The position numbers and the translations under genes were made by a program. A stretch of DNA of 64,000 nt from JABCYV01 sp035512155. Lineage in GTDB: Bacteria > Acidobacteriota > Terriglobia > Terriglobales > Acidobacteriaceae. Positions 24,955-32,567 of this stretch are shown piece by piece (position 1 is the first letter of the stretch; each line of letters opens with the position of its first letter). Where the stretch lies: NCBI GenBank assembly GCA_035512155.1, contig DATKEN010000092.1, positions 23,107 to 87,106 of the forward strand, in the 5' to 3' direction. A model generated the notes under the pieces. It had not been told where the DNA came from, searched no databases, and saw only the letters and a list, made by a program, of their open reading frames with translations.

Positions 24955-26538
24955 TTGGCACAACCTCCAATAATCACCAAACCGACCAAAGAGGTCATCC
25001 GAACATCGGATAACCAACTGCTTTGTTGCAAGTCCATCGACAAACTGATCGCTGAGGCCGATGAACCCGGTCATAGGTTGAAGAAAACTCTCGGCCCCTG
25101 GTCGCTGACTGCTCTGGGCATCGGGGCAATTATAGGCTCGGGCATATTCGTGCTCACCGGAACGGCGGCAGCGGGCGAGTATTTTGAGGCGCCCTCCATA
25201 TTGCGCACTCAGCTCATGGACCTGGTCGTTAACCTTGTAAGACACGGAAGTACTGCGGGCGCATTAATGCACGGGCGTCCGCCGGCGGGGCCGTCCATCG
25301 CCATCTCCTTCGTCTTGGTGGCGTTCGCGTGCAGCTTTGCTGGTCTGTGTTACGCGGAACTAGCTTCGATGATCCCGATCGCCGGCAGCGCCTATACCTA
25401 TTCCTACGCTACGCTGGGCGAGATTTTTGCGTGGATTATCGGCTGGGACTTGATTCTGGAATATGTGGTCAGCAATGTTGCTGTTGCTGTAGGTTTCAGC
25501 GGATACATCAAGGCCCAACTGGCGGCATTCGGCTTGGTCCTATCGGACAAGTGGGCCAGTCCAGTGCGGGCCGGCGGGCACTGGACGGGCGCCTATTTTA
25601 ACCTTCCCGGCTTCCTCATTGTATTCATCCTGACCTTGCTGTTGGTACGGGGAGTGCGCGAGTCGGCGGAAGCCAACAATGTAATGGTCACCATTAAGAT
25701 TGGCGCCATCCTTACGTTCTTGGTCGTCGGCGGCATGCTGGTCAATCCCGCTAACTGGAAGCCGTTCGCCCCGTCCGGATTTGCCGGGATCGTTACTGGC
25801 GGAGCCATCGTATTCTTCACCTACATTGGTTTCGACTCCGTATCGACGGCGGCGGAGGAATGTCGCAACCCACAGCGTGATCTGCCCTTCGGCATCATCG
25901 CATCCTTGATTATCTGCACCATACTCTATGTGGGTGTAGCGATCGTGCTGCTGGGCATGATGAAGTACACCACCTTCGTTTCCGGTAAAGCCGCCGAAGC
26001 GCCGGTCGCATACGCGCTGCAGCAGTTAGGCGCGCGTCCGTTTTTCCGTTCGGTGATCATAGTGGGGGCGTTGACGGGCATGATTTCGTCACTGCTCGTC
26101 TTTCAATATGGACAGGCGCGGATCTGGTACGCCATGTCTCGCGATGGCCTGTTGCCCAAACTGTTCTCCGCCGTCCATCCCAAGTTCAAGACACCGCATT
26201 GGTCCACCTGGATTGCCTGCTTCGCGGTTGGAATTCCGGCCGGCCTGGTGGACATTGGCGATGCTGCTGACCTTTCTAACATCGGCACGCTGTTTGCCTT
26301 TGTGCTCGTTTCTCTCGGCGTAATCTTATTGCGCCGTAAGCAACCCGGCCGCCGGCGCGCATTCCGTGTTCCCTTCGTTCCGTGGTTTCCGCTGATCTCA
26401 ATCATCCTGTGTGGCGGCCTGATGACGGGCTTGACGGTCATCACCTGGATCCGCTTTGTGGTGTGGCTCACCATCGGACTGTGTATTTACATTTTCTACA
26501 GCCGCCACCACAGCGAGTTTGCCAAGGCCAAGAGCTAA
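24955..26538 (+). CDS. APC-family cationic amino-acid permease
   Basis: 527 residues with about 12 membrane helices. The hallmark APC helix 1 is LTALGIGAIIGSGIFVLTGTAA and FVLVAFACSFAGLCYAELAS follows, as in the CAT/YfnA group. An extra hydrophilic stretch of about 35 residues (EYFEAPSILRTQ to HGRPPAGP) sits between helices 1 and 2. The conserved FFTYIGFDSVSTAAEECRNP motif is present. It likely imports amino acids by proton symport. Start is TTG 24955 with AGGAGA 9 nt upstream. Adenosine deaminase follows after a repeat-bearing gap. Confidence 0.9.
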   Translation: MAQPPIITKPTKEVIRTSDNQLLCCKSIDKLIAEADEPGHRLKKTLGPWSLTALGIGAIIGSGIFVLTGTAAAGEYFEAPSILRTQLMDLVVNLVRHGSTAGALMHGRPPAGPSIAISFVLVAFACSFAGLCYAELASMIPIAGSAYTYSYATLGEIFAWIIGWDLILEYVVSNVAVAVGFSGYIKAQLAAFGLVLSDKWASPVRAGGHWTGAYFNLPGFLIVFILTLLLVRGVRESAEANNVMVTIKIGAILTFLVVGGMLVNPANWKPFAPSGFAGIVTGGAIVFFTYIGFDSVSTAAEECRNPQRDLPFGIIASLIICTILYVGVAIVLLGMMKYTTFVSGKAAEAPVAYALQQLGARPFFRSVIIVGALTGMISSLLVFQYGQARIWYAMSRDGLLPKLFSAVHPKFKTPHWSTWIACFAVGIPAGLVDIGDAADLSNIGTLFAFVLVSLGVILLRRKQPGRRRAFRVPFVPWFPLISIILCGGLMTGLTVITWIRFVVWLTIGLCIYIFYSRHHSEFAKAKS

Positions 26539-26635
26539 TCTCTGATCTCAGATTGCAGACTTCAGACTGAACAATGAAAATCGTAGGATCTAAGAAGTAG
26601 GAAATCTGCGATCTAGAATCTACAATCTTTAGATT
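26539..26635 (+). promoter_or_regulatory. gap with TACAAT and hairpin over the add start
   Basis: TACAAT (26621-26626) ends 9 nt before the GTG start of adenosine deaminase. ACAATCT-TT-AGATTGT (26622-26637) is a perfect 7-bp hairpin that overlaps the start codon. The rest is AT-richer, with repeated AGATT/AATCT words and no gene. Confidence 0.35.
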
Positions 26636-27643
26636 GTGAGCTCGCGGTCCAGTCCGTTTATTCTTTCCCTGCCCAAGGCTGAGTTGCATTTGCATCTGGA
26701 AGGCGCAATCGATCCCCCGACTCTGCTCGAACTATGGCGAAAACATGGCAAGGAAGGCACGCTCGCCGAGGTCGAGCAACTTTATCGCTATGCCGACTTT
26801 AACGGCTTCCTCATGGCATTCAAAGCCGTGACGGAAGACTTGCAGACTGCAGAAGATTACGAACTCATCACCTACCGTCTGATGGAAAAGCTCAAAGCGG
26901 AAAACGTACTGCATGCGGAAGCATATGTTTCCGTCGGCGTATGTCTGTGGCGTAAGCAGGATTTCGATCTAATCTTTGAAGGGCTGGAGCGCGGCCGGCA
27001 GCGCGGTGAACGCGATTTCGGCGTATCGTTGCTGTGGATTTTTGACGCAGTACGCCAGTTTGGGGCCCAAGCGGCTCAAAGCGTGTTTGAACTCGCGGTG
27101 CGATATCGCGATCGCCATGTTGTGGGAATCGGCATTGGCGGTGACGAACAGAAAGGCCCTGCGGAACTGTTCCGCGACGCTTACGCCTATGCCACTGATC
27201 AAGGGTTACGCCTGACGGCTCACGCCGGCGAGACTGCCGGTCCGGAGTCCATTTGGGGTGCCTTGAACCTCCGCGCCGAGCGCATCGGGCATGGACTCAC
27301 GGCTTGGCAGGATCCCGAACTGGTGGAAGAGCTGGCTACCCGGCAGATTCCGATGGAGATTTGCATCACGAGCAACTTGCGAACTGGCTGCTGCCCCGAC
27401 TTGGCCGACCATCCGGTTCGAAGATATTTTGATCAGGGCTTGATGGCCACGCTTAACAGTGACGATCCGGCGATGTTTCGTACATCTCTTGCTCAGGAAT
27501 ATCAACTGGCCCGAGAGTCATTCGGCTTCACTGATGAGCATCTGCGCGAGTTAGCGCGCAACTCCTTCGAGGCATCCTTCCTTCCCGCGGAAAAGAAATT
27601 GAATTTTCTGAATTTGTTTGACGCCACAGTGGTGCGACCGTAA
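26636..27643 (+). CDS. add: adenosine deaminase
   Basis: 335 residues. The zinc-binding motif is HLHLEG with His 18 and His 20. TAHAGET holds a third ligand region and the catalytic Glu, ERIGHGLT the catalytic His, and NSDDPAMF the final Asp pair. It deaminates adenosine or deoxyadenosine to inosine in purine salvage. Close relatives include adenine deaminases and aminodeoxyfutalosine deaminases, so substrate is not certain. The only possible start is GTG 26636, without a Shine-Dalgarno but with a -10-like hexamer close by. Confidence 0.88.
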   Translation: MSSRSSPFILSLPKAELHLHLEGAIDPPTLLELWRKHGKEGTLAEVEQLYRYADFNGFLMAFKAVTEDLQTAEDYELITYRLMEKLKAENVLHAEAYVSVGVCLWRKQDFDLIFEGLERGRQRGERDFGVSLLWIFDAVRQFGAQAAQSVFELAVRYRDRHVVGIGIGGDEQKGPAELFRDAYAYATDQGLRLTAHAGETAGPESIWGALNLRAERIGHGLTAWQDPELVEELATRQIPMEICITSNLRTGCCPDLADHPVRRYFDQGLMATLNSDDPAMFRTSLAQEYQLARESFGFTDEHLRELARNSFEASFLPAEKKLNFLNLFDATVVRP

Positions 27644-27680
27644 CCTTTTTTAGATCGCTACCTCGTACGTGGAGTCTGGC

Positions 27681-29120
27681 ATGAGAGTATCCCGGGTTGC
27701 TCGTTTCTGCCTCAATACTTTGTACTTGACTACATGCCTTTGGGCCGCACCCCGGCCGGCCTCATCCCCGGAAGCTCTCATCTTTACGAATATCAATGTT
27801 GTGGACACGCGTCAGGGCGAAGTAAACCACAATATGACCGTAGTGGTAAAAGGCGGTCGGATCACAGCGGTGGCGAGAGTAGGGCTGATTGGCCAAGGAC
27901 ATCACATTCGCGTGATCAATGCCCACGGAAAATACCTGATTCCAGGATTGTGGGACATGCACGTTCACAGCGCATTTGTCCCCGGTACTTGGGATGAAAG
28001 GACCATCTATCCGCTCTACATCGCCAACGGAGTGACGGGCATACGTGACATGGGTGGGGATCTCGATCTTCTGGAGCAAAGACGTGCCCGCATCACCCGG
28101 GGAGAATTAGTCGGTCCACAGATGATCATCGCGGGGCCGTTTCTAGTAGACGCGAAAACTGATCGCCAGACGATCAAAGTGACCACGCCGGAAGACGCTC
28201 GCAAGGCGGTGGACACTTTGAAGACGCGAGGGGTCGACTTTGTGAAGATTCTGTCCGACCTCTCCCGCGAGTCCTATTTCGCGATTGCGCAGGAAACCGA
28301 GAAAGAGAAAATTCCTTTTGTAGGACATGTGCCCGATTCCATCAGCGTGGCGGAAGCGTCATCTGCAGGACAGAGGAGCATTGAACATCTGACCGGCGTG
28401 TTGCTGGCCTGCTCTGCTCAGGAAAGCGAACTCCGTGAGCGAAGGTTGAAAGCGCGCGCGAATCACGACTATGCGGCGTTTTCAGAGATTTCAAAGCAGT
28501 TGATGGCAACCTACGACCCCGACAAAGCCCACGGCCTGTTCCTCGACCTCGCCAAGAACAACACCTGGCAGGTGCCGACATTGGTTTGGACTGAGACCAG
28601 CGCGAGCATCGATGCTCCAAATTTGACGGCGGATCCAAGACTGAAGTATGTCCCCGCTTCGGTGAAGGAGCAGTGGGCACCTGAGAAGCTGCTCAAACAG
28701 ACGCCACCGCAGCAATTGGCCGCTTCGAGGACGGAAGCGGCTCGTGACCTCAAGCTGGTTAACGCCATGCACGAGGCGGGAGTACAGTTCTTGGCCGGGA
28801 CTGATGGGCCTGACCCTTATGTATTTCCCGGCTTCAGCTTGCATGACGAATTGGGGTGGCTGGTAAAGAGCGGGTTTACCCCTTTGCAAGCGTTGCAGGC
28901 AGCTACAATCAACCCCGCGGTATTTCTGCTCAAGTCAGACCAGTACGGAGTAGTCGAGCCTGGTCACGCAGCCGATCTGGTGTTGCTGGATGCAAATCCG
29001 GTCGAGGACATACGCAACACGCGCAGGATTTTTGCCGTGGTGGTGGGAGGAAAATATTACTCGCGCCGAATCCTGGATGAGATGCTCGACCAAGTAGGGC
29101 GAGCGGCGGCAAAGCAATAG
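27681..29120 (+). CDS. secreted amidohydrolase
   Basis: 479 residues from ATG 27681 (GGAG 7 nt upstream; the upstream in-frame GTG is less likely). A signal peptide (FCLNTLYLTTCLWAAPRPAS) is followed by a metal-dependent hydrolase barrel. DMHVHSAF is the HxH motif, FVKILSDLS carries the likely carboxylated Lys, HVP and IEHLTG hold later His ligands, and FLAGTDG the Asp. Family members hydrolyse amide or imide bonds such as peptides or prolidase-type substrates. The C-terminus re-forms the small beta-sandwich (EPGHAADLVLLDANPVEDI). It lies 37 bp after add and just before the racemase gene. Confidence 0.88.
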   Translation: MRVSRVARFCLNTLYLTTCLWAAPRPASSPEALIFTNINVVDTRQGEVNHNMTVVVKGGRITAVARVGLIGQGHHIRVINAHGKYLIPGLWDMHVHSAFVPGTWDERTIYPLYIANGVTGIRDMGGDLDLLEQRRARITRGELVGPQMIIAGPFLVDAKTDRQTIKVTTPEDARKAVDTLKTRGVDFVKILSDLSRESYFAIAQETEKEKIPFVGHVPDSISVAEASSAGQRSIEHLTGVLLACSAQESELRERRLKARANHDYAAFSEISKQLMATYDPDKAHGLFLDLAKNNTWQVPTLVWTETSASIDAPNLTADPRLKYVPASVKEQWAPEKLLKQTPPQQLAASRTEAARDLKLVNAMHEAGVQFLAGTDGPDPYVFPGFSLHDELGWLVKSGFTPLQALQAATINPAVFLLKSDQYGVVEPGHAADLVLLDANPVEDIRNTRRIFAVVVGGKYYSRRILDEMLDQVGRAAAKQ

Positions 29121-29131
29121 CACGGAGAGCC

Positions 29132-29827
29132 ATGCCTCAACATATCGGAATCGTGGCTTGCAGCGCGGAGGGAGCCGCGCTTTGCTATCGCACAATTTGC
29201 CTGGAAGGTACGGAACTGCTTGGGCGGCACGATCATCCCGAGGTCTCGATGCACACCCACCCGCTGGCCCGGTACATGGCGTGCGTTTACGCGGATGATT
29301 GGGCGGGCGTCGCCGAACTGATGCTGTCATCGGCGGAGAAGCTGGCAAAAGCGGGCGCGGATTTCCTGATCTGTCCGGACAATACTATCCACCAGTCCTT
29401 CGATCTGGTGGCGCACCGCTCCCCGCGCCCCTGGCTGCACATTGCGGAAGAGGTGGCAAGAGAAGCCCAGCATTGCCATTACAGGCGCCTAGGCGTGTTA
29501 GGTACACAGTATCTCATGGAGGGTCCGGTGTATCCTCCGAAGCTAAAAGCCGCCGGACTCGAACATCGAATTCCTGGCCTGAAAGAGCGGGAGAAGATTA
29601 ACCAGATCATATTCGATGAACTGGTGAATGCACAGTTCATGCCCCGTTCCCAGGCTTACTTCACCGAAGCAATTCGAGCCCTAGCGGACGAGGGATGCGA
29701 TGCTGTCGTACTGGGTTGCACCGAGATCCCGCTGCTAGTCTCAGCGGACTCGTCGCCGCTGCCCACACTGGATTCGACGCGCTTGCTGGCCCGGGCGGCG
29801 CTACGAAAAGCGGTAGGAAGCGAATAG
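29132..29827 (+). CDS. aspartate/glutamate racemase family protein
   Basis: 231 residues. The two catalytic cysteines of the Asp/Glu/hydantoin racemase fold are visible in ICPDNTIHQSFD and VLGCTEIPLLV, and LGVLGTQYLMEGPVYPPKL matches the family's central loop. It would interconvert D/L acidic amino acids through a two-base mechanism without cofactor. GGAG lies a few nt before the ATG and only 11 bp separate it from the amidohydrolase, so the two are probably co-transcribed. Residues 1-30 are slightly diverged, with Ser/Glu in place of the usual GGMG loop. Confidence 0.88.
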   Translation: MPQHIGIVACSAEGAALCYRTICLEGTELLGRHDHPEVSMHTHPLARYMACVYADDWAGVAELMLSSAEKLAKAGADFLICPDNTIHQSFDLVAHRSPRPWLHIAEEVAREAQHCHYRRLGVLGTQYLMEGPVYPPKLKAAGLEHRIPGLKEREKINQIIFDELVNAQFMPRSQAYFTEAIRALADEGCDAVVLGCTEIPLLVSADSSPLPTLDSTRLLARAALRKAVGSE

Positions 29828-29998
29828 TCCGCTGTAAAGGCAGATACGTTTGGGGCGACTTCGCTCGGGATGGCCGTTTCAGGCGTGCGCCGCGATAACG
29901 CTTTCCTTCCCCGTTCAACCTCAAAATGTCGCCGAACGCTGTGCAAACCGATGCCCTCGGCGGGTTAGCTATGCTCTAATATCAGAAACATTCATCCA
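29828..29998 (+). promoter_or_regulatory. gap with repeat fragment and -10-like TAATAT
   Basis: GGGGCGACTTCGCTCGGGATGG (about 29850-29871) resembles one arm of the palindromic family seen elsewhere. TAATAT (29977-29982) precedes the radical SAM start by 16 nt and could be its -10. No gene is seen. Confidence 0.3.
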
Positions 29999-31024
29999 AT
30001 GGCTTCTAACTCTATAAATCTGCGCCGCTATTTTAGAGCGCTCACTCGGAATCTCCGGGGCGCGCGAATGGTGGCTCGTGCGCTCATGTCCACCAAGCAT
30101 CCAGTACTCGCCCACCTGATTCCCATCCGCCGTTGCAATCTGGCTTGCGAGTACTGCAACGAGTACGACGATTTTTCTCAGCCAGTAACGACCGAAATCA
30201 TGTTCCAGAGGGTGGACAAGCTCGCCGAGCTCGGCACTTCTGTCATCACCATCAGTGGCGGTGAACCGCTACTGCATCCTGAACTGGATGAGATCATCCG
30301 CCGCATTCGCAAGCGCGGCATGATCGCCGGCCTTATCACAAATGGCTATCTGCTGGTTGCCGACCGCATTGAGCGGCTGAACAAAGCCGGTCTCGAATGG
30401 CTGCAGATTTCCATTGATAACGTTACGCCAGACGACGTTTCCAAAAAAAGCTTGAAAGTTTTGGACAAGAAGCTAGAGCTTCTCGCGCGGCACGCTGATT
30501 TCCATGTGAATATTAATTCCGTGGTGGGCGGGGGGGTGCGCAATCCACAGGATGCGCTGACCATTGGCAAACGAGCGCTTGAGTTGGGTTTCAGTTCAAC
30601 TATTGGGATCATCCACGATGGCAGCGGACAACTGCAGCCTTTGGGCGATGAAGAGCGCCGCATCTACCATGAGATGAAAGCGTTGGAGAAGCGCACCTTC
30701 ACCCGGGTGAACGCCTTCCAGGATAACATCGCTCAGGGCCGCCCCAACCAGTGGCGCTGCCGTGCCGGCTCGCGGTATCTCTACATTTGCGAGGACGGGC
30801 TGGTGCATTACTGCTCGCAGCAGCGCGGTTATCCAGGAATTCCGCTGGAGAAGTACACCGTGGCGGACATCCGTCGCGAATACCTATCCGAAAAATCCTG
30901 CGCTCCTCACTGCACAGTCTCCTGCGTCCACCAGGTGTCAATCTTTGATTCGTGGCGGGCTCCGCAACGTCCGGCGCCTGCCGCCGTAGCTTCTGGAGCG
31001 AACAGTCTGGTGCAGATCGACTGA
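29999..31024 (+). CDS. radical SAM protein with SPASM-like C-terminus
   Basis: 341 residues. CNLACEYC gives the CxxxCxxC cluster (Cys 46, 50, 53) that binds the SAM-cleaving Fe-S centre, and TISGGEPLLHPELDEII is the GGE motif of the partial TIM barrel. The C-terminal third has additional Cys (QWRC, ICEDGLVHYC, KSCAPHCTVSC), consistent with a second Fe-S cluster as in SPASM/Twitch enzymes. These modify peptides or install cofactors. No precursor peptide is obvious nearby. The gene is isolated and has no clear ribosome site; a TAATAT lies 16 nt upstream. Confidence 0.88.
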   Translation: MASNSINLRRYFRALTRNLRGARMVARALMSTKHPVLAHLIPIRRCNLACEYCNEYDDFSQPVTTEIMFQRVDKLAELGTSVITISGGEPLLHPELDEIIRRIRKRGMIAGLITNGYLLVADRIERLNKAGLEWLQISIDNVTPDDVSKKSLKVLDKKLELLARHADFHVNINSVVGGGVRNPQDALTIGKRALELGFSSTIGIIHDGSGQLQPLGDEERRIYHEMKALEKRTFTRVNAFQDNIAQGRPNQWRCRAGSRYLYICEDGLVHYCSQQRGYPGIPLEKYTVADIRREYLSEKSCAPHCTVSCVHQVSIFDSWRAPQRPAPAAVASGANSLVQID

Positions 31025-31085
31025 TCCTGGGTAGTGAAGGGTCGCCTCGCCCCTTCAACTGTAGCGAAGCTCTGGAGTTTATCTT

Positions 31086-32528
31086 CTAATCGCCATATTT
31101 GCTCACCAGGTATTTCCCCACTTCGCTTTCGAGTTGTCCGTATCCCGAATGGATGGTAGCGTGGAGCGCGGCCTCGCTCGAACTGCCCTGGCCAAGTCTT
31201 TCCAGGATGCGCTGCAAGTCGCTCATGCCGTAGGTGTCCCGGATGTATTCGACAGCGGCAAGGGATTCGTCGTAGGCCAGCAGCGCCTCGGCTCCTGAAA
31301 AACGCATGAATCCGCCCTCCAGCGCGTTGAAGGGAATTTCGTGCTGGCTCTGAAAGAGTTGTGCCAGCCGGCGACCACGAGAAGACACCGATTTCGGTTC
31401 CACGACCTGGGCCAGGCCTTCGTTCAGCCATTGCGGACAACGTCCTCCAGAAAGCTGATTGATAAAGGAGTGCGCCAACTCGTGCTTCAGTACGCGCGCC
31501 AGCTCCGGGGTAACTGAACTAAGGCCCTCTACTGGGATGCGCAGTTTGCCGTCGTTAACCGCGCCGACCCATGACGGCGATTGGGTAACATCAAAAAAGG
31601 CCTGACCGGTGTAGAGCACAACTGCGATGCTGCTGCGCGGAGCGATGCCCAACTCACGTACCAGGTCATCGTATTCCGACTCCAGTGTAGCGACCAACTC
31701 GCTGCGCAGAGATTCCGGAGTTTGTTTACCCTCGTACCGCAGAGTGAAGTGACTGCTTTCGCGTTGTGAGTAGTCGTTTTCTGCGCTGGCCTCCCGCTCC
31801 GCTTTGGCCAGAAGTTGCTGCACGGTGCCGCTCGGACGGAGCTGCAGGGAACGCTTCCAGCTTTGAATAGCATCGCGATTGTGATCGGCGGCGAACTGCG
31901 CATACCCGAGGACGTCCAGGGCATCAGGCGAATTGGGCGCGATGCGGACCGCCCGCTCAGCATAGGGCAATGCTTCGCCAGCGTTGCCTGTCCGCACCAG
32001 CAATGCTGCGTAGTAGTTCAGGATCGTTGGGTTCTGAGAATCGAATCGCAGGCCAGTTTCGAAGTAAGAACGCGCTTTGCTGAAATTTCCATGCTCGAAC
32101 TCGTGTTTCCCGGCGATGAAGTATCCAGCTGCCGTCTTTCTGGTATCGCCTTCCTGGTCCAGGGTCGTCAGCGCGTCTGCATCCACGCGGCCCTCGTGGA
32201 CAATCTTCTCCGTGAGCGCCGACTCGTTCGCGAGGTGTTCGACAGGCGCAAAGGCCGGCACATCATGGGGATCCTTGTTATTGCTTTTTCCTGAAGCAGT
32301 ACGCTCAGGAGGAATACCCCCGGCTTCAACGCGCTCTACGACTGACCTGGGAATAGCGTAAGAGTCGTCGCCGATATCGTATTCAAGATGAGCCCCGTTC
32401 TCATGAACGCGATCCGCCCATATGGTGCGGCCGTTCTTGAGGTGGATGACATCCGCTGGCGCGCAGACTGTGGCCAGCAATAGCCAGAAGAGTCCCGACA
32501 ATAAGAAGGAGATGACAGGTGAGCGCAC
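31086..32528 (-). CDS. TPR protein with gluzincin (peptidase MA-like) domain
   Basis: 480 residues from GTG 32528; TAGAAT (32537-32542, minus) ends 8 nt upstream and a signal peptide follows (VISFLLSGLFWLLLATVCA). A short beta domain (VIHLKNGRTIWADRV) is followed by TPR repeats at about 130-240 and a metallopeptidase domain. That domain has HELAH at about residue 349 and the downstream NEGLA Glu of gluzincins. It is probably an exported metalloprotease or structural relative. The gene diverges from the M1-like peptidase with about 40 bp between starts, so expression may be linked. A longer N-terminal reading from 32747 lacks a signal and is rejected. Confidence 0.85.
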   Translation of the reverse strand: MRSPVISFLLSGLFWLLLATVCAPADVIHLKNGRTIWADRVHENGAHLEYDIGDDSYAIPRSVVERVEAGGIPPERTASGKSNNKDPHDVPAFAPVEHLANESALTEKIVHEGRVDADALTTLDQEGDTRKTAAGYFIAGKHEFEHGNFSKARSYFETGLRFDSQNPTILNYYAALLVRTGNAGEALPYAERAVRIAPNSPDALDVLGYAQFAADHNRDAIQSWKRSLQLRPSGTVQQLLAKAEREASAENDYSQRESSHFTLRYEGKQTPESLRSELVATLESEYDDLVRELGIAPRSSIAVVLYTGQAFFDVTQSPSWVGAVNDGKLRIPVEGLSSVTPELARVLKHELAHSFINQLSGGRCPQWLNEGLAQVVEPKSVSSRGRRLAQLFQSQHEIPFNALEGGFMRFSGAEALLAYDESLAAVEYIRDTYGMSDLQRILERLGQGSSSEAALHATIHSGYGQLESEVGKYLVSKYGD

Positions 32529-32536
32529 TAGGGCGC

Positions 32537-32542
32537 ATTCTA
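32537..32542 (-). promoter_or_regulatory. extended -10 TGC-TAGAAT, leaderless TPR-peptidase gene
   Basis: TGCTAGAAT on the minus strand ends 8 nt before the GTG at 32528. Confidence 0.45.
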
Positions 32543-32567
32543 GCAACAGAGAGGAACCGCGGCGTAG

